Shown piece after piece: positions 9,849 through 19,732 of a DNA stretch of 44,169 bases. Positions within the stretch are counted from its first letter, which is position 1; every line of letters begins with the position of its first letter. The notes under the pieces were generated by a model, which worked only from the letters and a program-made list of their open reading frames with translations, searched no databases and was not told the DNA's origin. Origin of the DNA: Marinifilaceae bacterium (GTDB lineage Bacteria > Bacteroidota > Bacteroidia > Bacteroidales > Marinifilaceae); contig JAGBFU010000053.1 of assembly GCA_017936285.1 (NCBI GenBank), positions 1 through 44,169 of the forward strand. The letters run 5' to 3'. Made by a program: the position numbers and the translations under genes.

Positions 9849-10439
9849 ATGGTTGACAAGTTTATTACATTAGATAGTTCGATGGTTCCTCTGAATATCG
9901 AGAACATCGATACTGACCAGATAATCCCGGCTCGCTTTTTAAAGGCAACCACCCGTAAAGGATTTGGAGACAATGTTTTCTACGATTGGCGATACAACAG
10001 CGACGGCTCTCCAAAAACCGATTTTGCAATGAACAACCCCAAATACAATGGGAATGTATTGGTAGTTGGAAACAATTTCGGATGCGGATCAAGCCGCGAG
10101 CATGCAGCATGGGCTATCTACGGAGCCGGATTCAAGGCAGTTGTATCAAGCTTTTTTGCAGACATCTTCCGCAACAATGCGCTCAACAACGGGCTGCTGC
10201 CTGTACAGGTTTCACCACAATTTCTGGCAGAAATATTCCAGGCAATTGAGGCAGATCCACAAACAAAAATACATATCGATTTAGAGGCACAAGAAATTTC
10301 ACTTCCTGTTGCAAATATCACAGAGAATTTCGAAATTAGCGCCTACAAAAAAGAGTGCCTTTTAAAGGGTTACGACGACATTGACTATGTATTGAGTTTG
10401 AAGGATAAGATTGAGGAGTACGAAACACGCAACAAATAG
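9849..10439 (+). CDS. leuD: 3-Isopropylmalate dehydratase, small subunit
   Basis: Swivelling domain partner of LeuC that completes the active site. The 196-aa protein has the aconitase C-domain signature [16 protein letters not shown] near residue 75 and the N-terminal segment [14 protein letters not shown]. It sits between leuC and leuB with gaps of 9 and 6 bases. Confidence 0.95.
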   Translation: MVDKFITLDSSMVPLNIENIDTDQIIPARFLKATTRKGFGDNVFYDWRYNSDGSPKTDFAMNNPKYNGNVLVVGNNFGCGSSREHAAWAIYGAGFKAVVSSFFADIFRNNALNNGLLPVQVSPQFLAEIFQAIEADPQTKIHIDLEAQEISLPVANITENFEISAYKKECLLKGYDDIDYVLSLKDKIEEYETRNK

Positions 10440-10445
10440 AATAAG

Positions 10446-11513
10446 ATGATTTTCAATATTGCAAAACTACCGGGCGACGGCATTGGGCCAGAGATAGTTG
10501 AACAGGCTGTAAAGGCTATTGATGCTGTTTGTGTAAAGTTTGGGCATAAGGTAAATTACACCTCTGCATTAGTAGGTGCCTGTGCCATTGATGCGACAGG
10601 AGAACCATATCCTGCCGAGACACACAAGGTATGTATGGAGAGCGATGCTGTGCTTTTTGGAGCAATCGGCGACCCCCGTTTCGACAATAATCCGAATGCG
10701 AAGGTGCGCCCTGAGCAGGGATTGTTGAAAATGAGAAAGGAGTTAGGACTCTATGCCAATATCCGTCCCGTTACCACCTTTGCCGAGCTGGCCCACAAAT
10801 CACCACTTCGTATTGATTTGGTCGAGGGAGCAGATTTAGTATGCATTCGTGAATTGACCGGAGGCTTGTATTTTGGTCGTCCACAGGGACGCTCAGAGGA
10901 TGGCAATACGGCATACGACACATGCGTTTACAATCGCGACGAGATTACCAGAATCTGTAAATTGGGCTTTGAATATGCAATGGCACGCAGGAAACAACTT
11001 ACCGTTGTTGACAAAGCCAATGTACTTGCTACATCAAGACTATGGCGCGAAGTAGCTAAGGAGATGGAGAAAGATTACCCCGAAGTAAAGGTTGAATATA
11101 TGTTCGTTGATAATGCAGCGATGAAATTGGTAACACAACCGAAATACTTCGACGTTATGGTTACCGAGAATATGTTTGGCGACATACTTACCGACGAAGC
11201 GAGCGTTATTACCGGCTCACTGGGACTTTTGCCATCGGCATCAATAGGAGTGCACACCTCACTATTTGAACCGATTCATGGTTCTTACCCTCAAGCTGCA
11301 GGAAAGAATATTGCCAATCCGATAGCCACAATCCTATCGGCAGCAATGATGTTTGAGTATGCCTTTAAACTTTATGACGAGGGTAAGGCAATTCGTAACG
11401 CAGTTGCTGAATCACTAAAACAGGGCATTGTAACCGAGGATATTGCAGGCGACGGCCAGCCATATGGAACCGACCAGGTAGGAGACTTCATAAAACAACA
11501 AATATTAAAATAA
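10446..11513 (+). CDS. leuB: 3-Isopropylmalate dehydrogenase
   Basis: Oxidatively decarboxylates 3-isopropylmalate to 4-methyl-2-oxopentanoate with NAD. The 355-aa protein starts with [11 protein letters not shown], holds the substrate-binding [15 protein letters not shown], and has the metal and cofactor region [20 protein letters not shown] and [13 protein letters not shown]. These are diagnostic of LeuB within the isocitrate/isopropylmalate family. It is six bases from ilvA, in the same operon. Confidence 0.95.
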   Translation: MIFNIAKLPGDGIGPEIVEQAVKAIDAVCVKFGHKVNYTSALVGACAIDATGEPYPAETHKVCMESDAVLFGAIGDPRFDNNPNAKVRPEQGLLKMRKELGLYANIRPVTTFAELAHKSPLRIDLVEGADLVCIRELTGGLYFGRPQGRSEDGNTAYDTCVYNRDEITRICKLGFEYAMARRKQLTVVDKANVLATSRLWREVAKEMEKDYPEVKVEYMFVDNAAMKLVTQPKYFDVMVTENMFGDILTDEASVITGSLGLLPSASIGVHTSLFEPIHGSYPQAAGKNIANPIATILSAAMMFEYAFKLYDEGKAIRNAVAESLKQGIVTEDIAGDGQPYGTDQVGDFIKQQILK

Positions 11514-11519
11514 TCAATC

Positions 11520-12794
11520 ATGGATACCGAAACCGGAACAGTGAGATATTTTCCCTCACTAAAGGACATTGTATCAGCAAAACAGGTGTTGAACGAGGTT
11601 ATTGCAACTACTCCATTAACACCTAATCGTAATCTATCAGAGCGCTTCAATTGTGATATCTGGCTCAAACGCGAGGATTTACAACAGGTTCGCTCATACA
11701 AAATCAGAGGTGCATATAACAAAATCCGCTCATTAAGCAAAGAGGAGTGTGACAGAGGAGTTGTATGTGCAAGTGCAGGAAACCACGCACAAGGAGTTGC
11801 GTACTCATGCCACAAGTTGAAAATCAAGGGAAAGATTTTCATGCCAAAAACCACCCCAAAACAGAAAATCGAGTCTGTAAGAATGTGGGGAGGCGAGTAT
11901 GTTGAGATTGTATTGGTTGGTGATACCTTCGATGCAGCCTCTGATGCAGCAAAACGTGCATGCAGCGAGGAGAATATGGTATTTATCCCACCATTCGACG
12001 AACCTAAAATTATTGAGGGCCAAGCAACTGTTGCACTTGAAATTCTACAACAGACAGCCGGCGCCATTGATTATGTCTTTGTTCCAATTGGAGGAGGAGG
12101 ATTGGCAGCCGGAGTAGGAAGCTACTTCAGCCAGATCAGTCCGGGTACAAAGGTAATCGGAGTTGAGCCTGCAGGAGCTGCATGTATGAAGGCCTCTATC
12201 GATAATGGTGGTGTTATCAAATTACCGGAAATCAATAAGTTTGTTGATGGAGCCGCAGTACAAAAGGCCGGTGACTATACCTACGAGATTTGTAAGGTTG
12301 TTCTGGATGATATAATTACCGTTCCGGAGGGAGAGGTTTGTACCACAATCCTTAACCTGTACAACCGCGATGCAATTGTTGTTGAGCCTGCTGGAGCATT
12401 AAGCATTGCAGCCCTCAACCACTACAAAGACAAACTGGCAGGAAAGACCGTTGTTTGTATTGTCAGCGGAAGTAATAACGATATTACCCGAATGGAGGAG
12501 ATTAAGGAGCGTTCACTTCTATTTGAAGGACTACGCCACTATTTCATTATCAATATGCCTCAACGCTCAGGAAGTATGGCAATGTTCATTAATGAGATTC
12601 TCTCTCCAAACGAGGATATTATCTTCTTTGAGTACAAAAAGAAAATCAACCGCGAAAGTGGTCCGGCGATGCTCGGAATTGAGATTCAAAAGCCAGAGGA
12701 TCTCTCATCACTCATTGAGAGGATGAAGGCTCATAACCTTGAATTCGAGTATCTGAATGATAAACCTACAATGTTTGAATATTTGGTATTCTAA
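11520..12794 (+). CDS. ilvA: Threonine ammonia-lyase (threonine dehydratase)
   Basis: PLP enzyme turning threonine into 2-oxobutanoate, the entry to isoleucine. The PLP lysine lies in VRSYKIRGAYNK, the phosphate-binding loop is IGGGGLAAGVGSY, and SAGNHAQGVAYSC is the substrate loop. At 424 aa it is shorter than E. coli IlvA (514 aa) and ends in one ACT-like regulatory segment (about residues 335-424, RHYFIINMPQRSG onward), as in the shorter biosynthetic forms. Its place in the ilv-leu operon supports the biosynthetic rather than the catabolic role. Confidence 0.93.
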   Translation: MDTETGTVRYFPSLKDIVSAKQVLNEVIATTPLTPNRNLSERFNCDIWLKREDLQQVRSYKIRGAYNKIRSLSKEECDRGVVCASAGNHAQGVAYSCHKLKIKGKIFMPKTTPKQKIESVRMWGGEYVEIVLVGDTFDAASDAAKRACSEENMVFIPPFDEPKIIEGQATVALEILQQTAGAIDYVFVPIGGGGLAAGVGSYFSQISPGTKVIGVEPAGAACMKASIDNGGVIKLPEINKFVDGAAVQKAGDYTYEICKVVLDDIITVPEGEVCTTILNLYNRDAIVVEPAGALSIAALNHYKDKLAGKTVVCIVSGSNNDITRMEEIKERSLLFEGLRHYFIINMPQRSGSMAMFINEILSPNEDIIFFEYKKKINRESGPAMLGIEIQKPEDLSSLIERMKAHNLEFEYLNDKPTMFEYLVF

Positions 12795-12828
12795 CAAACA
12801 TACTAACTATAACAGACTATATTAACTG

Positions 12829-13839
12829 ATGAAAGTTGCTATTGTTGGCGCAAGTGGCGCCGTTGGACAAGAGTTTTTAAGAGTGTTGGACCAACACAAT
12901 TTCCCAATGGATGAGTTGGTATTATTCGGCTCTAAGAGAAGTGCCGGGTCTACCTACACATTCAAAGGTAAAGAGATTGTTGTAAAAGAGTTACAACACA
13001 ACGATGATTTTAAAGATATCGACATTGCATTTGTATCTGCAGGAGCAGGTACCTCGAAAGAGTATGCCAGTACCATTACCAAATATGGTACAGTAATGAT
13101 TGATAACTCAAGTGCATTCCGTATGGACGAGGATATTCCATTGGTAGTTCCCGAGGTTAATGCCGAGGATGCTCTGGTTCGCCCACGCGGAATCATCGCA
13201 AACCCCAACTGTACAACAATACAGATGGTTGTTGCATTGAAGGCTATTGAGAATCTTTCACACATCAAGCAGGTACACGTATCTACATACCAATCAGCCA
13301 GCGGTGCAGGAGCTGCAGCAATGGATGAGCTGGTATACCAATACGAGCAATTGACTAAGGGCGAGGAGCCAACAGTAAACAAGTTCGCTTACCAGCTCGC
13401 ATACAACGTAATTCCTCATGTTGACGTATTCCAGGAGAATGGCTATACAAAAGAGGAGATGAAGATGTACAACGAGACACGTAAAATCATGCACTCAGAC
13501 ATTAAAGTCAGTGCAACCTGTGTACGTGTACCGGTAATGCGTGCTCATAGTGAAAGCATCTGGCTTGAGACAGAGCGTCCATTGACAATAGAAGAGGTTC
13601 GTCAGGCAATTGCCGAAGGCGAGGGGTTGGTTTTGATGGATAATCCTGAGAACAAAGAGTACCCTATGCCTCTCTTCATTGCCGAGAAAGAGCCTGTATA
13701 TGTAGGTCGTATCCGCAAAGATCTTTGCAATGAGAATGGTCTTACATTCTGGACTGTTGCAGACCAGATTAAAAAGGGTGCAGCATTGAACGCTGTTCAG
13801 ATTGCAGAATACCTTATCAAAGTTGGTAACGTAAAATAA
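12829..13839 (+). CDS. asd: Aspartate-semialdehyde dehydrogenase
   Basis: Reduces aspartyl phosphate to aspartate semialdehyde, the branch point to lysine (and diaminopimelate), methionine and threonine. The protein is 336 aa. The N-terminal [14 protein letters not shown] is the NADP-binding loop, [11 protein letters not shown] carries the catalytic cysteine, and [13 protein letters not shown] follows. As last gene of the operon it supplies threonine for IlvA. It is 34 bases from ilvA and is followed by an intrinsic terminator. Confidence 0.94.
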   Translation: MKVAIVGASGAVGQEFLRVLDQHNFPMDELVLFGSKRSAGSTYTFKGKEIVVKELQHNDDFKDIDIAFVSAGAGTSKEYASTITKYGTVMIDNSSAFRMDEDIPLVVPEVNAEDALVRPRGIIANPNCTTIQMVVALKAIENLSHIKQVHVSTYQSASGAGAAAMDELVYQYEQLTKGEEPTVNKFAYQLAYNVIPHVDVFQENGYTKEEMKMYNETRKIMHSDIKVSATCVRVPVMRAHSESIWLETERPLTIEEVRQAIAEGEGLVLMDNPENKEYPMPLFIAEKEPVYVGRIRKDLCNENGLTFWTVADQIKKGAALNAVQIAEYLIKVGNVK

Positions 13840-13863
13840 GATATGCTTTCAACAGCAATATTA

Positions 13864-13903
13864 CACCCGAAACAGATTGACTGCTTCGGGTGCTTTTTTT
13901 TTT
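13864..13903 (+). terminator. Intrinsic terminator of the ilv-leu-asd operon
   Basis: cacccgaa (13864-13871) pairs with ttcgggtg (13885-13892); after one a/c mismatch the stem continues as cag/ctg around a 5-base loop. A run of ten T follows. It lies between the convergent asd gene and the end of the fimbrial operon. Confidence 0.9.
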
Positions 13904-13919
13904 AATTAAGTGCTAAATC

Positions 13920-16900
13920 CTAAGGTTGAATATCCCTTACGAATCGGATATAATGAGTTGCATTATTACCAAGGGTTACACGATCATTATAAATTGACCA
14001 TGAGTAGAAGTGCTCCCCATTGACATAATCATAGCGATTTCCATGATATCCAAATGAGTAGTAGTTACTAACCAGCGTTCCACTATTATTATACCACCAC
14101 GAGCTATTGTCACAATATAGGTGCATTATAACTCCCTCTCGAAGATTGGGAACTCGATAACCATCGGGCGATGGCGAACCACCCTGTTCCAACTCATTTT
14201 TCAATACATTATAGGAAGGATTTGTCTCTGTATAGCGCTGCAACTCTCCTGTCTCAAAACCATCATACACTCTGGCAAGCGGGCTGTACTCATCATCAGG
14301 AACAAGTTCGTGACTGGTATAGTAGGCACGAAGAGACTCCTTATTCATATTACGCATATCAAATCGATAGACAGAGTTTGTAGTAATGGTTCCTGCCGGA
14401 CGCTCTACATTCACAAGCAGATCTTCCGGATAATTCTCTCCCTCAACACATATAGACAACTCGTTTGCTACCTCCATACCAAGATTCCTTACACAACGCA
14501 CCGGCGAGTATCCGGGTTTACCCCAATGCACCTGATACTCTCCGGTTGAAGCTCCCTCCTCTGCCCAAACGATTGTCGGAACATTACCGGCAGTCTCAAG
14601 CCATGCAGTACTGCTTACCACATGTAATCTCCATGGGAATACTCCATTAAATACACCTCCATTCACCGGAACATTAGGTTCTCGACTACTCTCTATCGGA
14701 TACAACTGCGCCTCAGAACTCAACCCCTGATCTCCGATAAATAGTCCGCATAACTGATCCAACGACGCAATATACCAACGTAACTCGTCAGGATCAACCA
14801 CTCCATCGCCATCCAGATCACGGTTACGTAACAACGGAGAGTACAATCCGCTATTGTACTTCGGCTTTAACTTCAACTCCTTGCCCGAATAGTCAATAAT
14901 GGAATCCCAGCGCAGTGTGTAATTTACCGACTTGCTGCCACCGGTACCACTTACAAGATTGATTAGACAGGCTGTATTATACAAACCATCGCTTCTCGAT
15001 GTATTATCTGCTGTATAATTTGGTTTATGCGAATCATTAAGAGTTCCTAGTCGCTCATCTGGGTGATAGAACCAGGCACTATTATTTGTCTCATCATCGG
15101 TCTCGCACCCCCAAGCCTCGTTCAAATCGGTCTTATCAAGACCTATATTGTATGGAGTCTGTATTGAGTATTGACGAATAGTCATGATACTTCCCGTAAT
15201 TGAACTATCATCATCGGCACTACGATTATTTTTACAAAGAATGTGCATCAAACGGTTAGGCTGGTTTACAAACTTCTTCCACAAAATATCGGGGTCATTC
15301 GGATTCATCGGGTTTTCGTCATAGTAGAACTCATTGACAAAGACCGTAAACTTCATCTCCCCATTGTCGTCAAACATACTCTCGGCTCCTGCTCTCCATG
15401 CAATAACCTCACGTTTCACCACATTAAGCATATCAATAACCGTCATAAGCTGACTCTCATCCTTAGGATAGGTATGATTTGCATCGGAATATATATTACT
15501 ACCGGTAATCTTATCATTTACCATAAACTCTACCCACTTATAGTCAAGATCGTTATAGATCTCCTTCCCCGACTCATCCTTTAACGGAACACCCTCACGT
15601 CCAAAGGGGGTGCGAACATACCAGGTCATATTATCGGTATCTATCTCCGATGCACGGATTGTATAGACTCTCTGACCAAAATGAGCATCAAAGATATAAA
15701 TATCCTCCTCAGCCTCGTAAAGATGTCCCATTGCTCCAGGTTGATTCTCGGTTATTCCCGTTTGGTTATCATTCGAGGTATCAACCTCAAGCTCTATATT
15801 CTCAACTCCCTTGATATTAATGGTATATGTATAGTGAGTATTACGAATTACATCATAATCATCTACATTCCTGGCAAAATCGCCCAAATGAACATAGTAT
15901 GTTACATCGGCAATCAGATGCTGCTCTGTTGTCAAACCCGGATCAACCACCATCTTCAACTCTCCCTTTATTATTACATAGGTGGCTAACTCCGGAGCAT
16001 ACTCCCACAATCCATTCTCGTTATTATAGGTACCATAGTTGGCATCATTAGGGTTCTCAAGGAATTTATTTCTGCGATCACGATTATGGTAGTTTCCGCC
16101 AACACTCTTTTTCATGCCATGCGAACAGATATTTTCAAGAGTGTAAAACGAAAAAGAGTGTAACACTCCTCCAGTAGGTGTTCCATTGAGCATCTCATTC
16201 TCGGTTGACTCGAAATTCTTTGGTGTCAAATTGAAATATGAATCCTCAACTAACTGCAACAATGAATCTCCGGGGATGAGAAACGAACTGCGCGGCAAAT
16301 TTATAACCTGCCATGACTCGGGAATAAACTCCTCCACTCTCTGACGATCACTCTCCTCTTTAGGATTCACGCGCACATTAACCTCTATCTTGGCATCCAA
16401 ACGGTGAAGCATAATCTTATCTCCAGGTACAGTTATCTTACCATCAGCAGAGATTTTTACTCCATCTGCACTACCTGTCATCATAAAATATCCGGCATTC
16501 CTATCAGGAATCTCCTGATTAAGCGAAACCACCAACTCCTGTAAATCAGCCTTGGTTCGAACCAATCCCAAACGCTCCTGCGAGATATTCATAAAGTCAA
16601 GGTCGATATTGGCAATCAGGACAATCTCAACCTCGCCCGAAATAGTCGGTACGCACATATGCAGAGTTCCGGTAGTCTGCTCAGACGTATTGTCTGACAT
16701 CATATTCTGCACACTCCAATAATCCTTGTTATCGATATTATTGAGATCCTCCTGCATAAAGTAGTGTCCGTATATCTTCTCCTCCTCGAAAAAGACAAAT
16801 GCATACATATTCCGTACCATTGATTCATAATGAATGTCATATGTAGCACGCGACTTTATCTCTATTCTGCTATTATCAGTTGCTCCAAAATTCAGTACAG

Positions 16901-17012
16901 CGTTTACCTCCTTACCGACAGGAGAGTGCTCAACCAGCTCATCACTATTGCACCCGGTCAGCAGGATAAAACTCCATACAACCAATATTCCTTGTAGAAT
17001 CCAATATCTCAT
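13920..17012 (-). CDS. DUF4906-type fimbrial lipoprotein, probable tip or adhesin
   Basis: A 1030-aa protein starting with a lipoprotein signal (ILLTGC, lipidated Cys about residue 21). The middle and C-terminal sequence (for example RDLDGDGVVDPDELRWY and GYRVPNLREG, ending in HYIRFVRDIQP) resembles the large DUF4906 proteins that close Bacteroides pilus operons. It is the last gene of the six-gene cluster, 27 bases after its neighbour. By position and size it is the likely pilus tip or accessory adhesin, exposed on the cell surface. The DPDELRWY region contains a DxDxDG-type loop that could bind calcium. Family assignment is from recall; the role is inferred. Confidence 0.7.
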   Translation of the reverse strand: MRYWILQGILVVWSFILLTGCNSDELVEHSPVGKEVNAVLNFGATDNSRIEIKSRATYDIHYESMVRNMYAFVFFEEEKIYGHYFMQEDLNNIDNKDYWSVQNMMSDNTSEQTTGTLHMCVPTISGEVEIVLIANIDLDFMNISQERLGLVRTKADLQELVVSLNQEIPDRNAGYFMMTGSADGVKISADGKITVPGDKIMLHRLDAKIEVNVRVNPKEESDRQRVEEFIPESWQVINLPRSSFLIPGDSLLQLVEDSYFNLTPKNFESTENEMLNGTPTGGVLHSFSFYTLENICSHGMKKSVGGNYHNRDRRNKFLENPNDANYGTYNNENGLWEYAPELATYVIIKGELKMVVDPGLTTEQHLIADVTYYVHLGDFARNVDDYDVIRNTHYTYTINIKGVENIELEVDTSNDNQTGITENQPGAMGHLYEAEEDIYIFDAHFGQRVYTIRASEIDTDNMTWYVRTPFGREGVPLKDESGKEIYNDLDYKWVEFMVNDKITGSNIYSDANHTYPKDESQLMTVIDMLNVVKREVIAWRAGAESMFDDNGEMKFTVFVNEFYYDENPMNPNDPDILWKKFVNQPNRLMHILCKNNRSADDDSSITGSIMTIRQYSIQTPYNIGLDKTDLNEAWGCETDDETNNSAWFYHPDERLGTLNDSHKPNYTADNTSRSDGLYNTACLINLVSGTGGSKSVNYTLRWDSIIDYSGKELKLKPKYNSGLYSPLLRNRDLDGDGVVDPDELRWYIASLDQLCGLFIGDQGLSSEAQLYPIESSREPNVPVNGGVFNGVFPWRLHVVSSTAWLETAGNVPTIVWAEEGASTGEYQVHWGKPGYSPVRCVRNLGMEVANELSICVEGENYPEDLLVNVERPAGTITTNSVYRFDMRNMNKESLRAYYTSHELVPDDEYSPLARVYDGFETGELQRYTETNPSYNVLKNELEQGGSPSPDGYRVPNLREGVIMHLYCDNSSWWYNNSGTLVSNYYSFGYHGNRYDYVNGEHFYSWSIYNDRVTLGNNATHYIRFVRDIQP

Positions 17013-17039
17013 ATCTCTACTCTTAAGAAATCATCCACC

Positions 17040-18587
17040 TTAATCAAACGTTACCTCGCCCTCAACATCTTCCCAATTCGTTACCTCAAACTCCACATCT
17101 CCACTCTTCTCGTTATAGGTAACATTGACCAATATATCGATAAAATCATTTCTGCGAATTGCAGTTATAGGCGAGGCCTCGCCCGTAACTTTATCAACAA
17201 TATTTATAGGAATTGTCTCTTCGTAATCAACACTCGTGGTTACACTCTTCTTCTCTACCTTATACAGATAAAAATTGTATCGTCTTCGGTTATTGCTACT
17301 TGTTGAATTGTTACCATATACAGAACTACCATTCACTGCCAGGAAGTAACTGCTTCGTGTACCCTGAAGACGCAGATAGCCACTCGTTGTTGTCGCAGTG
17401 AAATAGTCTGAGTTTCCCGGTGTAACTGTCAATGGCACCCTACTGGAACTCATCTGTGAGCTCTGCATAAAGTAACCGGTTGAACCCATTGACTCTATTG
17501 TGAACCTATTAGCAGATATTTTGTTAAATCGCCACACATAGTTATGATTCAACTCGCCATTTGTCATATAGGATGAACCGGCACCAACATTGTTTCCATT
17601 TATGTAAAGATATCTGGAAGAATTTGCATTATACATCACATACAATTCACCATCCTCAATATCATTATAATTGCTAATACTACTTCCTGACACCTCATAA
17701 ACCTCACTGGTTATTCCCGGATATTGCAATGAAAGCGTATAGTTGTAATTTCCACCTGTGCTCTCAAGTAGATAGGTATCAAATATAGTTGCCTCGTTCA
17801 CCTGATTATCACTACCCATTTTAGGGATTAGATAATCGGGGGCAAATGGGATAATAGCATCGGACGAGGTTACTACAGGTGATACATTCGCTGTGCCTCC
17901 CTCAACAAAGATGTCAGCACTTTGCTGGGTGAATTTTGGATTAAAGGAGAGATCTGTTATACACAAGTCGCTATGTGAACTCTGATTACGTACATTGAGA
18001 CGCAATCTTGCATAGGTTCTGATCAACTCTCCATTAATGATATTCTCGCCGGGAGTAAGATTTATATCCTTTGCAAGCGTCAACGGATATGCTGACAAGT
18101 GGCTGCATAAATTACTCTCTGAGGCATTCACCCTCAGACCACCGGTTATATTATCCTCACTTACTACAGCAAGGTTCCCCGTCAGCTCCTCATAATTGCC
18201 ATAATTGGCAACAGCATAAAGTTTATATGTTTTGCTATAGTCCAGATTTGTAAAACTGACTGTAGCCTCGGTATTGTCATTTGAAAAGCGAGGATCGTTT
18301 GCTTCAAGCGCAATAGACGAGACCACGCTGCCTCCCTCTACCAAAAAGAGGGCAAGTCGATACATCTTGCTACCATTGACATACATCTCCTCATCCGTAA
18401 TAGATCCATCGCTATCCAAATCATCCTCTATCCCTCTGGATTGCAATGTCGATTCGACACTTCTAAGGATGAATCTGAGCGAAGCTGTACCACTTAATGA
18501 GGCATCTGTACTATCCTGGCATGCTACCATAAGCAACATCCCAAACAGCATTAACTTTCGCAAGATATCTACAACTTTAAACATCAT
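17040..18587 (-). CDS. Fimbrillin-like lipoprotein with beta-trefoil-like insert
   Basis: A 515-aa lipoprotein (LMVAC, Cys about 23). The N-terminal part (LRFILRSVESTLQSRGIEDD, then MYRLALFLVEGG and YKLYAVANYG) resembles FimA/FimB-type pilin domains, and the C-terminal strand (GDVEFEVTNWEDVEGEVTF) fits a fimbrillin end. Between about residues 312 and 448 is a repeated pattern, YLYINGN, YVWRFNKI, RFTIES, GYLRLQG, YFLAVNG, FYLYKV, typical of ricin-type beta-trefoil folds that bind carbohydrates. The insert interrupts the pilin-like sequence, since pilin-like strands resume after it. This suggests a sugar-binding minor pilin; not proven. Confidence 0.62.
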   Translation of the reverse strand: MMFKVVDILRKLMLFGMLLMVACQDSTDASLSGTASLRFILRSVESTLQSRGIEDDLDSDGSITDEEMYVNGSKMYRLALFLVEGGSVVSSIALEANDPRFSNDNTEATVSFTNLDYSKTYKLYAVANYGNYEELTGNLAVVSEDNITGGLRVNASESNLCSHLSAYPLTLAKDINLTPGENIINGELIRTYARLRLNVRNQSSHSDLCITDLSFNPKFTQQSADIFVEGGTANVSPVVTSSDAIIPFAPDYLIPKMGSDNQVNEATIFDTYLLESTGGNYNYTLSLQYPGITSEVYEVSGSSISNYNDIEDGELYVMYNANSSRYLYINGNNVGAGSSYMTNGELNHNYVWRFNKISANRFTIESMGSTGYFMQSSQMSSSRVPLTVTPGNSDYFTATTTSGYLRLQGTRSSYFLAVNGSSVYGNNSTSSNNRRRYNFYLYKVEKKSVTTSVDYEETIPINIVDKVTGEASPITAIRRNDFIDILVNVTYNEKSGDVEFEVTNWEDVEGEVTFD

Positions 18588-18616
18588 TCTCCATATTTAT
18601 ACAATATGTTATCAAA

Positions 18617-19711
18617 CTATATTGTAATATCATAACTGGACTCCATATAGTTCCAGGGAGCTATAGTCAAATTCAACTTAACCTGTGAACCCTTTATCTC
18701 CAGCACATATGTATATTTCTTTCCTGGCTCAAATGTGATAGCCGGAATCATCACAGAAAAGACCTGGTCACCTGCATTCTTCAACGTATAACAGAATTGC
18801 AATGTCTCCGCTTTAACAGTCTGCGGGACTATCAACAACCAGCCATCATTATGAGTAAACTCCTCACCCTCCAATCCTCCATTAGAGGTATAGAGCATAC
18901 TCTCTTTACTAAAACCAATTCCCTTGTGTCTCCACCTGTACATCGGTGCCGCCGATGATTCGTATGGATACCAGGTTATCTCGGGATTTACATTACCTGA
19001 ATGCACAAGATATCCCGAAGATGAGAAAAGATCGGTTGCACTACTTGTATTCTGCAACCAGCACGAGGTCACACCCTCGGTTACTGCAGGAACAAATCCG
19101 TCAACAGCCTTTACCTTAAAGCATACTGCAGCGAAAATGTGCTGCATGTGCAAAGCAACCGCCTGGGCAAGATTGGCCGTTCTTGTATTTACCTGAGTAG
19201 CTGCAAGTAATATATCCTCCTGCAGAGTCTGAGTATTTATAGGACCACCCTGAAAAATGGTAGGTTCCATTTGAGTCATCAAGCTTGAAACCAGTGTTTG
19301 CGGGAAACATGCACGGAAATCATATATTGCCTGCGACTCCCAATAACGAGCCTCGCCCGAGTAGTGCCAATCATAAAACGCATTATAATCCGGCTCGGTT
19401 GAGCCATGTGTAAGAGGAGTTGCTGTAAAGGCTTCGAAAGTAACATTCTGACCCCCAAGCTCCACATTATACTCTCCCCACACTCCTACAGTCTCATTGG
19501 TTCCATCTGCAACAGGAGTACATAACTCCTTAAGCAACTCATTTGTTGTCAGGGCTCGCGTAGATCTCTCCTGCTCCTGAACGATATCCCATGAGATTGG
19601 GTATTTGGATAGCGGTTCCACCTCGGGATGCGGATAATCCGCCTCCCGAGTGCAACCGACAATAGTTAATAATAGTGTCAGCAAAAGATATTTCTCCGAT
19701 ATACCTTTCAT
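18617..19711 (-). CDS. Fimbrillin family lipoprotein (minor pilin candidate)
   Basis: A 364-aa protein with lipoprotein signal TIVGC (Cys about 20). The layout is that of Mfa1-like fimbrillins: a short charged linker with arginines (QEQERSTRALTT) suited to the proteolytic activation known for Bacteroidales type V pilins, then HMQHIFAAVCFKVKAV and a C-terminal PAITFEPGKKYTYVLEI followed by LTIAPWN. The F-PGK-YTY-L motif is characteristic of these families. It is 21 bases from the preceding fimbrillin, so the two are co-transcribed. It could be a second shaft subunit or an anchor. Confidence 0.75.
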   Translation of the reverse strand: MKGISEKYLLLTLLLTIVGCTREADYPHPEVEPLSKYPISWDIVQEQERSTRALTTNELLKELCTPVADGTNETVGVWGEYNVELGGQNVTFEAFTATPLTHGSTEPDYNAFYDWHYSGEARYWESQAIYDFRACFPQTLVSSLMTQMEPTIFQGGPINTQTLQEDILLAATQVNTRTANLAQAVALHMQHIFAAVCFKVKAVDGFVPAVTEGVTSCWLQNTSSATDLFSSSGYLVHSGNVNPEITWYPYESSAAPMYRWRHKGIGFSKESMLYTSNGGLEGEEFTHNDGWLLIVPQTVKAETLQFCYTLKNAGDQVFSVMIPAITFEPGKKYTYVLEIKGSQVKLNLTIAPWNYMESSYDITI

Positions 19712-19732
19712 CTAACCTACTTATATATCTTA

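Noticed and set aside
11372..12067. 231-aa minus-strand reading frame
   Set aside because: Antisense to leuB and ilvA, which are intact and conserved; composition is that of a shadow frame.
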